Source of the DNA: Spirochaetaceae bacterium
Lineage (GTDB): Bacteria > Spirochaetota > Leptospiria > Leptospirales > Leptonemataceae
Assembly (NCBI GenBank): GCA_002730875.1
Contig: PCBI01000013.1
Location: 62,001 to 126,000, forward strand
DNA length: 64,000 nt
Reading direction: 5' to 3'
Numbering within the stretch: the stretch's first letter is position 1; every line of letters begins with the position of its first letter. The notes under the pieces were generated by a model. It did not search any database, was not told where the DNA came from, and was given only the letters and a program-made list of their open reading frames with translations. Shown piece by piece: positions 35,181 to 47,689 of the stretch. A program made the translations under genes and the position numbers.

Positions 35181-35435
35181 ATGAAACTTTATGTAGGAAA
35201 CATAAGCTTTGACACAACTCAGCAGTCCCTTTCGGACCTATTTGCGGCCTTCGGCGACGTAGACTCTGCAAATATTATCACCGACCGCGAAACCGGCCGT
35301 TCAAGAGGCTTCGGCTTTGTCGAGATGCCCAACAAGAAAGAAGCCATCGCAGCGATGAGTAATCTTTCCGAATCCGAAGTGGACGGACGACAACTCGTAG
35401 TAAACGAAGCCCGTCCTAGAAACGACCGATTCTAA
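35181..35435 (+). CDS. RRM-type RNA-binding protein
   Basis: 84 aa, a single RNA recognition motif: RNP2 LYVGNI at 3-8 and RNP1 RGFGFVEM at ~44-51, as in the cyanobacterial Rbp and leptospiral RRM proteins. AGGAAA before the ATG. It binds single-stranded RNA in the cytoplasm, often at low temperature. The DEAD-box helicase 130 bp downstream on the same strand suggests a joint RNA-remodelling or cold-response unit. Confidence 0.92.
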   Translation: MKLYVGNISFDTTQQSLSDLFAAFGDVDSANIITDRETGRSRGFGFVEMPNKKEAIAAMSNLSESEVDGRQLVVNEARPRNDRF

Positions 35436-35564
35436 GAAATCTCAACAATTCTAAGAACTACCACGGCAATACTGCCAATCCATTCGGGGCCTCCCAGGCC
35501 CCGTTGTAGCAGCAACCTCGCAAGGAAGCTTCTACAAGACAGCTTTCCAAAAGCGAGGAAACAC

Positions 35565-36692
35565 ATGAAATTTGACTCTTTAGGTCTGGCCGAGCCTCTT
35601 TATCGTGCCATTGAAAAAGAAGGGTATACAGAACCCACAGAGATACAGAAGCAGGCCATCCCTGCAATTCTCTCCGGTCAGGACGTACTGGCTGCAGCCC
35701 AGACCGGAACCGGTAAAACGGCAGGCTTTACGCTGCCTATTCTACAACGTCTACTTAAAGATAATCCAAAGGGTCAGCCCGAACTGCAGGTCTTGATTCT
35801 CACTCCGACCCGAGAACTGGCCGCACAGGTACACGAAAGCGTTCGCGCCTATGGCCGATACACGAAGATCCGCTCCACCGTAGTTTTCGGCGGCGTAGGA
35901 ATCCAACCTCAAATTGCCAACTTGCGAAGAGGCACCCACATACTTGTGGCCACTCCGGGTCGATTGCTCGATCTGGCCGCCCAGGGAGAGCTGGACTGTT
36001 CGGCCATCCAAACACTGGTGCTGGATGAAGCGGACCGAATGCTGGATATGGGATTCATTCGCGACATTCGCCGAATCCTGGCCTTGCTCCCTTCCAAAAG
36101 GCAGAATCTGCTGTTCTCGGCCACCTTTTCAAAAGAAATTCTAAAGCTTACCAGCGAATTCTCAAGGAATCCGCTTCGCATTCAAGCCACACCCGACAAT
36201 ACCACAGCTACTCTTGTAGAGCAGAAAGCTTATTCAGTGGAGCGGGAAGGCAAACTGGAACTACTGCGTCATCTAATTAATGACGGTAACTGGCAGCAGG
36301 TACTGGTGTTCACGCGCACCAAACACGGAGCCAATCGTCTGTCCCAGAAACTGGAGAGTAGCGGTATCAAATCCGCCGCCATACACGGAAACAAGAGCCA
36401 GAGCGCTCGCACAAAAGCGCTGGCTGGATTCAAAGATGGCGCCGTTCGAGTGCTCGTAGCTACCGATATCGCAGCGCGAGGATTGGACATCGAACAACTA
36501 CCTCAGGTAGTAAACTTTGATCTGCCCAATGTGCCGGAAGACTACGTGCACCGCATTGGCCGCACGGGACGAGCCGGCAGCCCCGGTCATGCCGCTTCCC
36601 TGGTTTCTCGCGAAGAGCTTCCGTTGCTTAAAGGAATCGAGAAAGTCATCAAGCAACGTCTTCAATTGAATCGAGTTGCTGTAGGTCGTTAA
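35565..36692 (+). CDS. DEAD-box RNA helicase (RhlE type)
   Basis: 375 aa, nearly the bare helicase core with a very short C-terminus. All motifs seen: Q motif ([13 protein letters not shown]), motif [30 protein letters not shown] in [12 protein letters not shown] in [17 protein letters not shown] and [10 protein letters not shown]. It unwinds or remodels RNA duplexes with ATP. AGGAAA eight bases before the ATG supports the start. Follows the RRM gene in the same direction; followed by a bidirectional terminator. Confidence 0.95.
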   Translation: MKFDSLGLAEPLYRAIEKEGYTEPTEIQKQAIPAILSGQDVLAAAQTGTGKTAGFTLPILQRLLKDNPKGQPELQVLILTPTRELAAQVHESVRAYGRYTKIRSTVVFGGVGIQPQIANLRRGTHILVATPGRLLDLAAQGELDCSAIQTLVLDEADRMLDMGFIRDIRRILALLPSKRQNLLFSATFSKEILKLTSEFSRNPLRIQATPDNTTATLVEQKAYSVEREGKLELLRHLINDGNWQQVLVFTRTKHGANRLSQKLESSGIKSAAIHGNKSQSARTKALAGFKDGAVRVLVATDIAARGLDIEQLPQVVNFDLPNVPEDYVHRIGRTGRAGSPGHAASLVSREELPLLKGIEKVIKQRLQLNRVAVGR

Positions 36693-36777
36693 TTCAGACC
36701 CAGGGCTGTGTTCCAGGAATGACGGATACACAGCCAACTTGAAGAAAACGAATCCACGTCCTGTGGATGATAAAAAA

Positions 36778-36803
36778 AGCGGCCGCCCCTAGAGGCAGCC
36801 GCT
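36778..36803. terminator. Bidirectional terminator between the helicase gene and katG
   Basis: Stem agcggc / gccgct with an inner gcc / ggc, preceded by a run of seven A and followed by ctctttcgcttta. It lies between two convergent genes and can serve both. Confidence 0.75.
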
Positions 36804-36952
36804 CTTTCGCTTTATCCTTGCCTGCATCGAGTCCGGGAACCGGAAACGGCCCTATGCCTGCCGGAGGCAACGGGCTTCCAGGGCTGGATCGCCGTGCAAG
36901 CTCTGGATTGCATCACCATCACTGGGATGCAGATCCATCACCTTGTTTCCGA

Positions 36953-39656
<2,704 letters not shown>

Positions 39657-40094
39657 TTAGCCAAGAGCGTCCCTTATCCGCCTTGCCCGAAACTCATTGG
39701 AATTTCCGACCTGGTCGTATTCAGCAAGGGACAGTGTTTCCCCGGCCGGAGTCTGGAAGCTGACATCATAGCTTACTTCCCCTTTTTCGAAGTGACCATA
39801 TCGCAACCTGAACTGGAATGCTCCGAGTTCGAAGTCCGGAAGGCTTTCTATGTCCAGCCGCCGAAGCCAGTTTGCCATCGCTTTGAGCTTCTCCCGAGGA
39901 AGCCGGGCCTGTCCCAGTGTCTGAAAGGGGATCTCCGCTTCCGAGGACGTCGATCTGGAATCGAAGTGATTTTTCTGCCTTGTGTCCTGGTACCGAGCTT
40001 GTATAAGGAAACTGTCACCCTCTTGACGGAGAATTTCGAGAATTAACACAACTCCCGAGCGCTCGCAACGAAACTGGACGAATGGGGATGTCAT
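39657..40094 (-). CDS. Hypothetical protein, 145 aa
   Basis: Soluble, mixed alpha/beta, no motif recognised. It begins TSPFVQFRCERSGVVLILEILRQEGDSFLIQARYQD and contains PREKLKAMANWLRRLDIESLPDFELGAFQFRLRYG. ATG start with no clear ribosome site. Sits upstream of katG on the same strand but 480 bp away. Confidence 0.6.
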   Translation of the reverse strand: MTSPFVQFRCERSGVVLILEILRQEGDSFLIQARYQDTRQKNHFDSRSTSSEAEIPFQTLGQARLPREKLKAMANWLRRLDIESLPDFELGAFQFRLRYGHFEKGEVSYDVSFQTPAGETLSLAEYDQVGNSNEFRARRIRDALG

Positions 40095-40316
40095 CGGGCA
40101 AATCTTGGAAATGAGAAGCCGTTAGCAATCCGAACTTCGCAACAATTGGATGCCTTGAGAAAGTCAATTCCGTAGTCATAACCTGACGGGAAAACCTCCG
40201 CAAAAAGAATCCTGCTCCAGTCCAAACAGACATGACCTCTTGAGGTTTGCCCGGGATTGCGTGGATGTTCTAGAAAAAGGATGGACCATGATACATGGGC
40301 GGTCGTCCAAAGGGGT

Positions 40317-40754
40317 ATGACAAAACGAACGATTCTAAAGGGCGCTGCCATTCTGGCGCTATCTTGCATTCCAGCGCTGGTATTGGCCCAACCTGCTCCT
40401 TCCGCTTCCCAATGCGTTTATTCGGGGACCTGGAAATCGGCCAATTCTTCCGGCCCGATTCAATGGAACATTACCGAGGAAGATGTCTGCTGCGGGCTAT
40501 GGGCTCTGGAACTCACAGGCTCGGGCTCCGATTCCTATGGCGGCTATAAACTGAGCGGATCCTGCGCCGAAGGTCAATGCACAGTAGACCAGGATTACAC
40601 ATCCGGACGTTTCAGCGGCAGAAGTTACACCTATACCGGCGACATTGAATGGATAAGACCACTGGATACGATGAAAGGATTCAGCGGAAACTACAAAGAA
40701 AACGGTGGCGACGGATCCGGAACTTTCAGCATAACCAGTATTCGTTGTAACTAA
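40317..40754 (+). CDS. Exported protein of unknown function, 145 aa
   Basis: Start at ATG 40317, the last one before a good signal peptide (TKRTILKGAAILALSCIPALVLAQ), cleaved after AQ or nearby. AGGGG lies only one base before the ATG, the same spacing seen in the coiled-coil array. The mature domain (~120 aa) is Gly/Ser/Tyr-rich and beta-looking with three further Cys pairs (SQCVYSGTW, EDVCCGLW, GSCAEGQCTVDQDY). Periplasmic or secreted; no family recognised. Confidence 0.7.
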   Translation: MTKRTILKGAAILALSCIPALVLAQPAPSASQCVYSGTWKSANSSGPIQWNITEEDVCCGLWALELTGSGSDSYGGYKLSGSCAEGQCTVDQDYTSGRFSGRSYTYTGDIEWIRPLDTMKGFSGNYKENGGDGSGTFSITSIRCN

Positions 40755-40851
40755 CATTTACGAAGAACTGCTACTTTCCGGCGGCGCTGCCCGGAAGTGA
40801 GGCAGGGAGCAACGGGCGAATCGGGGTTTCATCCAATCGAAATTTCTGGAG

Positions 40852-41544
40852 TCAGATTCTTTCGATCAAGCCCTTCGCCTGCTCCTTGTACCGCTGATCT
40901 TCGCGCCCATGTTTGGGCGAAAGGGGGGCCTCCAGAATCCATTCCAGATGTTTACGAGCGTTTTCCTTGTCGCGTAAGGCAGCGAATACCTGCGCGATAT
41001 AGATGTGGTTCAAATAGAAATCCGGTCCGTATTCCAGCGCTTTTTCCAGGTGCTTCAGGCCTTTGCGGCTATCCCCTTTTGATATGGGCCAGGGTGGTAC
41101 CTTGTGCAAGAACCATCCCATGGCTCGGTGGGGGCCTCCATAGAAATAGGACTCATCCAGTTCCAGGGATTTGCTCAGCGCCTTTTCAATAGGATCGATC
41201 AAGAAGAGGCTCGTAAGAATTCCACGGGTTTCGCCCAGAAAGCCGTAGTTCACTGCCAGCCAGAACTGAGCCTCGATGCAGGATGCATCCAGTTCGCACC
41301 CTTTTTTACCATAATCCACTCCCTTTTCGTAGATCTCGAGTAGACCGGAATCCGCTACTTCCCCTTTCCAGTATTGGACCTGGCTTAGAAGACCAGAGAT
41401 GACTGCAGACTCACCCGGCGCAGAGCCCAGGCCCTCCAGCAGTTCAATAAGCAAGGATTCCGCCCGGTCAAGGTTCTCCGGATCCAGTTCTCGTTCTTTG
41501 ATCAGGGACTTCGCTTTTTCTATTCTTTGATCGCTTGAGTTCAT
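40852..41544 (-). CDS. TatT-like TPR protein
   Basis: 230 aa, soluble, helical. Features of the TRAP-associated TatT group: EKALSKSLELDESYFYGGPHRAMGWFLHKVPPWPISKGDSRKGLKHLEKALEYGPDF, with the characteristic YFYGGPHRA. TatT forms periplasmic trimers with TRAP-transporter binding proteins. No signal peptide is visible here and no TRAP genes are nearby, so the partner is unknown. Ends 10 bp downstream of the cyclase gene stop on the same strand, so probably co-transcribed with it. Confidence 0.75.
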   Translation of the reverse strand: MNSSDQRIEKAKSLIKERELDPENLDRAESLLIELLEGLGSAPGESAVISGLLSQVQYWKGEVADSGLLEIYEKGVDYGKKGCELDASCIEAQFWLAVNYGFLGETRGILTSLFLIDPIEKALSKSLELDESYFYGGPHRAMGWFLHKVPPWPISKGDSRKGLKHLEKALEYGPDFYLNHIYIAQVFAALRDKENARKHLEWILEAPLSPKHGREDQRYKEQAKGLIERI

Positions 41545-41554
41545 AGTTCTACCT

Positions 41555-42874
41555 TCAGCCGCTCACCGAATAAAGCTCCAGCGGCAACTCTTTACCCTTC
41601 ACGCGCACCCTCGGGAGCTTCTCCAGGGGCAGTTCAGCAAGCAGTTGCTCTTTCACTGCCCGAGAAATGATTAGATTTCGATCCAACTTCTTGCACAGAC
41701 CTTCTATTCGCGAAGCGGTATTTACCGGATCGCCGATAACGGTGTATTCAATCTGATCAGAATCCCCGACGTTCCCGGCAAATACTTCGCCGGAATGAAT
41801 TCCGATTCCTATGGCATTAGTAATACCATAACGAGCCCAGGTCGCGTCCAATTCCTTGCACACCTGAAGCATTTCCCGAGCGCATAGCACAGCATTAGTA
41901 GCGTCCTGCCCCGGACTCTCGGACGGCCGGGGGATTCCGAAAGTAGCCATGATGGCGTCGCCAATAAATTTATCCACTGAGCCACTGTATTTGAAGACTA
42001 CCCGCGTAAGCCGCCCTCGCAGATCAGATAGCCAATTCAGCAGTGTTTCAGGATCCTGGGACTCGGAGATCTGTGTGAAGTTCCGAATGTCCATGAATAG
42101 TATGGTGGCTACCTGTCGGCGGGCGCGGGTAGCTTCCGAGTCGTCGCTTGTGATGTCGTCGACCACGGAAGGCGAAAAGTACCGGGATAGCAGAGCTCTT
42201 TTTGATTCCGCCGAGGTGATGGAATTCACCATACTTCGAGCATGACGAATGGAGTACGCAGAAACCAGACCGATCAAAACAAATACCAGAGGTTTCGTAA
42301 AGAGCACGTCCCCTAGATCCACCTTATTTCCGTTGATGTATTCTCTCCAGTCCCCGGTGGACTCGACCCCTTGATAGAGCATTATCCCGCCCATAGCAGC
42401 GTAGATCAGTACACAGAGGACTATGGCTACTATAGGTAATTTGCGGTCAAATTGTAGCGCCGTCCCAGCAAGAATCAGGCTGACCCAGTACCAGACTGTA
42501 GTTTTCACGGCAAAGGTAAAGCTTTCCGGCGACAGGCTCAGGGTCCAATACAGGATCATACCACATGCCAATAGAATATCCGCAAAAAGCGCCAACCAGT
42601 TGAAGAGTCGAATCAGTCGAATCTGTCCGTTCCGAATGACAAAACTGTGCCCAACGGTAATCAGCAGATAGAGTAAAATGGAGCCCAGGTTTACAGTAAG
42701 GGCTGCAGGATCAATACTCTGAAGCGAAATCAGGACCAGCGGCCCGCTAAACATTATGCCTATGACATAGCGCACGCGATTAACAACACGGGCGCTGGCC
42801 TGCTCTTCCGTTTCCAATACCTGGCGAGCGACTTCGGATAACGGCCCCTGCTTCATGGCCTGATTGCGTGTCAT
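41555..42874 (-). CDS. Membrane-bound class III adenylate/guanylate cyclase
   Basis: 439 aa; start at ATG 42874 or 42856 is uncertain. Six membrane segments in the N-terminal ~220 residues, then a short linker helix (HARSMVNSITSAESKRALLSRYFSPSVVDDI). The catalytic domain has the first metal Asp in ILFMDIRNFTQ, the second in KFIGDAIMATFG, IGIHSGEVFAGN, and the transition-state NTASRIEGL. It makes cAMP or cGMP from the nucleotide. It could feed the cNMP-binding methyltransferase of this window (28184), which is an inference. Followed by a TPR gene. Confidence 0.9.
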   Translation of the reverse strand: MTRNQAMKQGPLSEVARQVLETEEQASARVVNRVRYVIGIMFSGPLVLISLQSIDPAALTVNLGSILLYLLITVGHSFVIRNGQIRLIRLFNWLALFADILLACGMILYWTLSLSPESFTFAVKTTVWYWVSLILAGTALQFDRKLPIVAIVLCVLIYAAMGGIMLYQGVESTGDWREYINGNKVDLGDVLFTKPLVFVLIGLVSAYSIRHARSMVNSITSAESKRALLSRYFSPSVVDDITSDDSEATRARRQVATILFMDIRNFTQISESQDPETLLNWLSDLRGRLTRVVFKYSGSVDKFIGDAIMATFGIPRPSESPGQDATNAVLCAREMLQVCKELDATWARYGITNAIGIGIHSGEVFAGNVGDSDQIEYTVIGDPVNTASRIEGLCKKLDRNLIISRAVKEQLLAELPLEKLPRVRVKGKELPLELYSVSG

Positions 42875-43099
42875 CGATGTATATCTGGCAATACTTTTTA
42901 GAAGCCAAACGAAGGAAGTCCTTATTCCAGAGCATTTTGGCACGCTCCAGGTAAGCGCGCGCCGCATACAATGGAGAAACACCGCAATCGCGGAGCAGTA
43001 GCAAGGGGCATTTCCTTCGAGGCCAGGTTGGGTCGAGGATTTTGGCCGGATAGGGCATTTTTGGTTGCCTTATTCGGTGTAAGCCTGTGAATTCTGTCC

Positions 43100-44233
43100 A
43101 TGGCTCGCAGCGAACAGGATATTCTGAAAAGGGTACGGGCTTCCCGGCTGGATACGGTAGATCAGTACTATGATCCCGAATATGCACGTAGCATTTGCAT
43201 GAATGTCCTGGATTTCCTGGACAAGTATTACTTCCGGGCGCGCATGGTGGGTTTTGATTCCCTGCCCCACACCGAGACCGATGGCACTCCGCTGATCTAT
43301 GCGGGTAACCACTCGGGAATGGCTTTCCCCTGGGATGCCCTGGTTTTCGCATCCACCATATTCCGGCGACAGGGCTACAGCGAGAAGCATCCGGTACGAG
43401 CCCTGGTAGCTCCAGCCCTTTCCCGTATGCGAGTACTGCATCCGTTCTTTCTGGACAACTTCTGGCACCGAATCGGCGGTGTGGATGCCACGTTGCACAA
43501 TTTTGACGCGCTGGTGGATCGTCCCAATCAGGCCGTCATCGTTTATCCCGAAGGAATCGAAGGAATCGGCAAAGGGTTTGACCATCGCTATCAGCTTCAG
43601 CGCTTCTCGAACAGTATGATTCGTATGGCATTAAAGTATCGCACCGACATTGTGCCGGTACTGACAATCAACGGCGAGTATATCAATCCCTACGGCTATC
43701 GCGTGGATCTCATCAATCAGATCGCCCAGCAAATCGGAATTCCTTTTGTGCCAGTGGGGCCGCTAACCACCCTGGTGGGACTCTTTCCCTGGTCATTCTA
43801 TTTTGGCTTACCGGCGCGCTTAACCTACGTGAAAGGACGGCGAATCCGAATAGACGAGCTCACCGATCAGTCCTACGAAAAGATCTCGCAGAAAGAGATG
43901 CGAAGGCTCCGCGAAGTGGTGCAAAAACACTTCCAGGATGAACTAAACGAAGCCGTGAGCAATTACGGAAACGATCCTTACGAATTGGATGAGCTGAAGG
44001 AACTATGGTGGGAAAACCGGGATAAACTGGCCTATATCCTACCCACTGGCTGGCCGCTGCTGTTTCAAGAACATGAGCGGCTATTCATTGCGGCCAAAGA
44101 TAAGAAATCGGTTAAGATGGACCATGGAAACCTGGCTTATGCCTATGCGCTTTTTCGCAACCCGGGCGTACTGGCCTATCATATGCCCGGCCTTGGCTGG
44201 CCCGCTCTTCTTTCGCTACGGGATGTGAAGTAA
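43100..44233 (+). CDS. PlsC-like acyltransferase
   Basis: 377 aa. Motif I is NHSGMAFPWD (a variant with longer His-Asp spacing), with FFLDNFWHRIGGVDAT next, then VIVYPEGIEGIGKGF as the PEG motif and TDIVPVLTINGEY downstream. These place it in the glycerol-phosphate/diacylglycerol acyltransferase family, acting at the cytoplasmic face of the membrane in lipid synthesis. The unusual motif I spacing is shared with bacterial DAGAT-like proteins. Divergent from the cyclase. Confidence 0.85.
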   Translation: MARSEQDILKRVRASRLDTVDQYYDPEYARSICMNVLDFLDKYYFRARMVGFDSLPHTETDGTPLIYAGNHSGMAFPWDALVFASTIFRRQGYSEKHPVRALVAPALSRMRVLHPFFLDNFWHRIGGVDATLHNFDALVDRPNQAVIVYPEGIEGIGKGFDHRYQLQRFSNSMIRMALKYRTDIVPVLTINGEYINPYGYRVDLINQIAQQIGIPFVPVGPLTTLVGLFPWSFYFGLPARLTYVKGRRIRIDELTDQSYEKISQKEMRRLREVVQKHFQDELNEAVSNYGNDPYELDELKELWWENRDKLAYILPTGWPLLFQEHERLFIAAKDKKSVKMDHGNLAYAYALFRNPGVLAYHMPGLGWPALLSLRDVK

Positions 44234-44410
44234 ATTCTTCGAGGTTCGCCCGTTAAACCCGGGGTAGGCCGCCAACTTCTGCAGCAAAGAATGCGACGAC
44301 TCGAAAGACCGGGCAAATAGGATCGAGCCAATGGATCTCGGACCAATAGAAAGGCCATCAGTATATAGACGAGCAACCTGCACAGGACCATTGCCAAAAA
44401 AGGAGAAACG

Positions 44411-45079
44411 ATGAACAAGACTTTGCAACGACTGGGCGGCGCGGCAGCCGTAATGGAAGGGCTACTCTACGTGGCTGGCATGATCTATTTCATTCTGGTC
44501 GTGGACTATATGTCGGTTTCGGGAGCCGAAGCCAGGGTTCAACTGCTGGTAGATAACCTGATTGGCTTGATCGCCATAAATACGCTGATCTATATTGTCT
44601 TTGGAGTTGCCCTGGTAGTTCTGGCTGTGGCATTGCACGAACGACTGAGCCCACTGCAACCGGCCCTGATGCAGCTGGCCTCAGCATTTGGAATCATCTG
44701 GGCTGGCGTTGTGATTGTGGCCGGGATGCTTTTCAATCTAGGCGCCGAGCAGGCTGTGCTACTCAATGCGAAAGATTCGGCGGCGGCCGGCGATTACTGG
44801 CATATCATAGATACGGTACACCAGGCCATGGGCGGCGGTGTAGAAATCCTGGGCGGACTGTGGATGCTTTTCGTAAGCCTGGCAGGGCTGCGCGGAAAGG
44901 AGTTTCCCGGTATCCTTAATTGGCTGGGACTTCTGGTGGGGTTTGCCGGAACCATCACGTTGATCCCTCCTCTGTCAGAAATCGGAGGAATTTTTTTTGG
45001 ACTGGGCCAGATAGTGTGGTTTCTATGGATTGGAATTCTGATGATGATTCGCAGCGCGGGACCAGCCAGCGCACCCTGA
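44411..45079 (+). CDS. DUF4386-like membrane protein
   Basis: 222 aa with about six membrane segments (for example AAVMEGLLYVAGMIYFILVV, LIAINTLIYIVFGVALVVLAVAL, LASAFGIIWAGVVIVAGMLF). AAAAGGAG seven bases before the ATG. The layout resembles the DUF4386 family of unknown function. On the same strand as the crotonase gene 100 bp downstream. Confidence 0.75.
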   Translation: MNKTLQRLGGAAAVMEGLLYVAGMIYFILVVDYMSVSGAEARVQLLVDNLIGLIAINTLIYIVFGVALVVLAVALHERLSPLQPALMQLASAFGIIWAGVVIVAGMLFNLGAEQAVLLNAKDSAAAGDYWHIIDTVHQAMGGGVEILGGLWMLFVSLAGLRGKEFPGILNWLGLLVGFAGTITLIPPLSEIGGIFFGLGQIVWFLWIGILMMIRSAGPASAP

Positions 45080-45179
45080 TTGCAGCAATCCTGCCGCACT
45101 GTGAGTCCCGGCTCGATTCACCTGTCCAGGTAAACCGATATACGCTGTTGCGAACATTAATTGAGGAGATACTCAGGCT

Positions 45180-45944
45180 ATGATAGACCAGGCAAAGAAA
45201 GACCACGTTTTTCAAATTACCATCAACACAAATGAGCGGAATACATTCGACAACCAGGCATTTGCGGCTCTGGGTGCGGCGCTCAATACGGCCCGGGATG
45301 ATGATTCGGTGAAGGTGGTTCAGATTACCGGGGCGGGGGACAAGTTTTTCTCAAACGGTTTTGAGCCCACCATGTTTCTGGATAAATCCTATGATTACAT
45401 CCTGGATTGCCTGGCGCCGGTCATGGAAGCCACCTCCAACCTTCTGGTGTTTCCGAAGCCGGTGGTCACCTTCCTGAACGGACATTGTATGGGCGTGGGT
45501 TCAGTGGTGGCTCTGTTTACAGACTATAGAATCATGGTCGATGGCAAAGCTCGCTTTGGCTTTCCGGAATCGCAAATTGGACTGAACTTTCCCTCGGTGC
45601 CGGGTTTTGTGCTCAAGGAGCTGGTCGGCCCGCGAAACGCTCGAGCGATCCTATTCTCCGGGAAACCCTACAAAGCGAAAGAAGCCCTGGAGCTGGGATT
45701 GATTGACGAAGCGTTGCCTGAAGAGGAAGCAAGAAAATCCCTGGAACGCTACTGCAATCAATTTCGCGACATGGCCATGGAGTCGGTACTGGGTATCAAG
45801 AAATCTCTAATAGACTATCTCAGACCCATGGCCGAAAATCTCAGCCAGGGCGATGCCGAGCGTCTTGCTTCTACGATCGCGGCGGCCAACGGTCAGGAAG
45901 GGATGCGCTCCATAATAGAACGAAGAAGACCGGTGTTCAAATAA
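45180..45944 (+). CDS. Enoyl-CoA hydratase/isomerase (crotonase) family protein
   Basis: 254 aa. Crotonase fold signs: ITGAGDKFFSNGFEP, PVVTFLNGHCMGVGSVVALFTDYRIM and ARFGFPESQIGLNFPSVPG, plus the NARAILFSGKPYKAKEALELGLIDE helix. One of the two catalytic glutamates of classical hydratases (in the GGGCE loop) is replaced by valine, while the PE glutamate is kept. It may therefore be an isomerase or another crotonase reaction on acyl-CoA. AGGAG lies upstream of the ATG. Confidence 0.88.
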   Translation: MIDQAKKDHVFQITINTNERNTFDNQAFAALGAALNTARDDDSVKVVQITGAGDKFFSNGFEPTMFLDKSYDYILDCLAPVMEATSNLLVFPKPVVTFLNGHCMGVGSVVALFTDYRIMVDGKARFGFPESQIGLNFPSVPGFVLKELVGPRNARAILFSGKPYKAKEALELGLIDEALPEEEARKSLERYCNQFRDMAMESVLGIKKSLIDYLRPMAENLSQGDAERLASTIAAANGQEGMRSIIERRRPVFK

Positions 45945-46055
45945 ATGCGCCACCGGTCCGCAAAAGTCGTTGCTGATTACCGGACCCTGCCTTCAGAATG
46001 CTCCATTCTCAGGCCATCTCAGAACAGCAAGAATGGTGGCTCCCGGAGGCGATAA

Positions 46056-46889
46056 GTGGGAATTCTCACATCTGTTAAGCAACTCGGGTTTAGCGATATC
46101 GCGTTGCTGCTGCTATTTTCGGCGACAATTCTGTCTCAGCCAGTCCAGGCCAGAAGCGGGGCCCATCGCGCCGCGGAGCAGGCTCTGGGAGTCAAGATCG
46201 TATTGGACCGAATCGTCCCGGATACATGGCAGCTCAGCAATTACCAACCGGCGGGCTTCGGCGGCGAAACCGACGCATACCTCCAAATCCTACAGACCGA
46301 GTTCGCTAAATATCCGCCTGGCTTTCTTAGACGAGCGCACGTTAGCACGATAGCGCTTGCTCGTAATTATCACTTTAACGGTAATCACCAGGCTGCCATG
46401 CCGGATCCCTACAGCGGGGTTCTCTATCTGGCCATTGATGGCGCTCATGGAATAGACTCTTCCCATTATCTGATTCACGTAATGCACCATGAGCTGAATC
46501 ATATGACGGAATACGCCATCTGGCAAGACCAGTACTACAAATGGCCGGCCTGGGCCGCTCTGAGTCCCGGTTTTCAATACGGCGACGGAGGAATCACTGC
46601 CTACTCCGATACAGGCACCGACTATTATTCCTTTGTGCATCCCCGACCTGGCTTTCTTAATCTGTATTCCATGACCGGACAGGAAGAGGATCGCTCCGAG
46701 ATCATGGCCGTACTGCTCACCGACGAAGAAAGGCCCGAGCTAATCGCCATCTGTAAGAAGGATGCGGCAATGCGAAAGAAGGTCGACTTGCTCAATCGTC
46801 TTATGCAAGACTTTGCAGAAGACCTGGGGGGCTTTCCTCACCTGGCGGCAGTCTCCAGCGAATGCATCGGAAATTCAGTGGGACAGTAA
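46056..46889 (+). CDS. Exported zinc metallopeptidase-like protein
   Basis: 277 aa from a GTG with GGAGG six bases upstream. Signal peptide with core FSDIALLLLFSATILSQPVQA, cleaved before RSGAH. Contains HHELNHMTEYA at ~149-159, an HExxH zinc motif of gluzincin type, with a likely third ligand further on (EDRSEIMAVL). The sequence before it (GVLYLAIDGAHGIDSSHYLIHVMH) fits the active-site strand. Predicted periplasmic or lipid-free secreted zinc protease; substrate unknown. Confidence 0.75.
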   Translation: MGILTSVKQLGFSDIALLLLFSATILSQPVQARSGAHRAAEQALGVKIVLDRIVPDTWQLSNYQPAGFGGETDAYLQILQTEFAKYPPGFLRRAHVSTIALARNYHFNGNHQAAMPDPYSGVLYLAIDGAHGIDSSHYLIHVMHHELNHMTEYAIWQDQYYKWPAWAALSPGFQYGDGGITAYSDTGTDYYSFVHPRPGFLNLYSMTGQEEDRSEIMAVLLTDEERPELIAICKKDAAMRKKVDLLNRLMQDFAEDLGGFPHLAAVSSECIGNSVGQ

Positions 46890-46997
46890 ATCAGGCGCAA
46901 TTCGTTGTTGGGACCGGAAGTCATACCTGCCAGGCAGCATTCATAGAGAGCCGGCTTTCGTCGATGAGAACCGGCTTTCGGTAATCAGGACCGCGAA

Positions 46998-47678
46998 TCA
47001 GGAGGGGCTGTTCGCAATCGCATCTTTCGTGCCGGGTCTTCTATCCAGACTTCGCAAGGAGAGGCCGGCAAACTGGATCAGCAATCCTGAATAAAGCAGG
47101 ATACGCGCGGCCCATTCGGCCACGTTCTGCCAGAAGTAGAGATCCTGGTCAGACGATAGCACTTCTCTGAGTACCGACTGAATGGTCCCGCGCGCAAAAA
47201 AGAGTCCCGCTGCCGCCAGGATCCAGTAGAGTCCAAGAAATAGCAATCGTAGCTTTAGTTGGCGGTCCAGGTCGCGACGCAGGTATGCGAGAAAGGCGAC
47301 CCCCGTAAGAGCATAGCTGACAATGGAGAGCATTACGTCCGGATAGAGAATCGCCAATCCCAGAACCCGAGGTGACTGAACAAAGGTCAGTCCAATGAGC
47401 GCACCAGAAAGTGCATGGCCCATCAGAGCAATCCACATAAGCGGAGCTCGCGATCGGTAAGCGAGCCCCACAAGCCATAGATAGAGTAGAAAATGGGCAA
47501 AGATGGCCGCCCCCACCAGGGGATAGCTTAACCAGCGGCGGAGGGGTTCGGGAGCCAGAAGGGCTCCAATCACCATTACAGACGCAAACAACCAGACGAA
47601 GGCCCAGGTGGCAGCTATTTGTCGCACCGGATCTTGCCTGCGTTGAATCAGGTTCTGCGTTCGGTAGCGCGGATCCAT
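46998..47678 (-). CDS. Integral membrane protein of unknown function, 226 aa
   Basis: About six membrane segments (WAFVWLFASVMVIGALLA, LVGAAIFAHFLLYLWLVGLAY, PLMWIALMGHALSGALIGLTF, VMLSIVSYALTGVAFLAYL, LLFLGLYWILAAAGLFFA, ILLYSGLLIQFAGLSL). Inner-membrane protein. It starts 11 bp after the stop of the barrel-like gene, so both form one transcript. No family recognised. Confidence 0.75.
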   Translation of the reverse strand: MDPRYRTQNLIQRRQDPVRQIAATWAFVWLFASVMVIGALLAPEPLRRWLSYPLVGAAIFAHFLLYLWLVGLAYRSRAPLMWIALMGHALSGALIGLTFVQSPRVLGLAILYPDVMLSIVSYALTGVAFLAYLRRDLDRQLKLRLLFLGLYWILAAAGLFFARGTIQSVLREVLSSDQDLYFWQNVAEWAARILLYSGLLIQFAGLSLRSLDRRPGTKDAIANSPS

Positions 47679-47689
47679 CCGAGCCAGTC

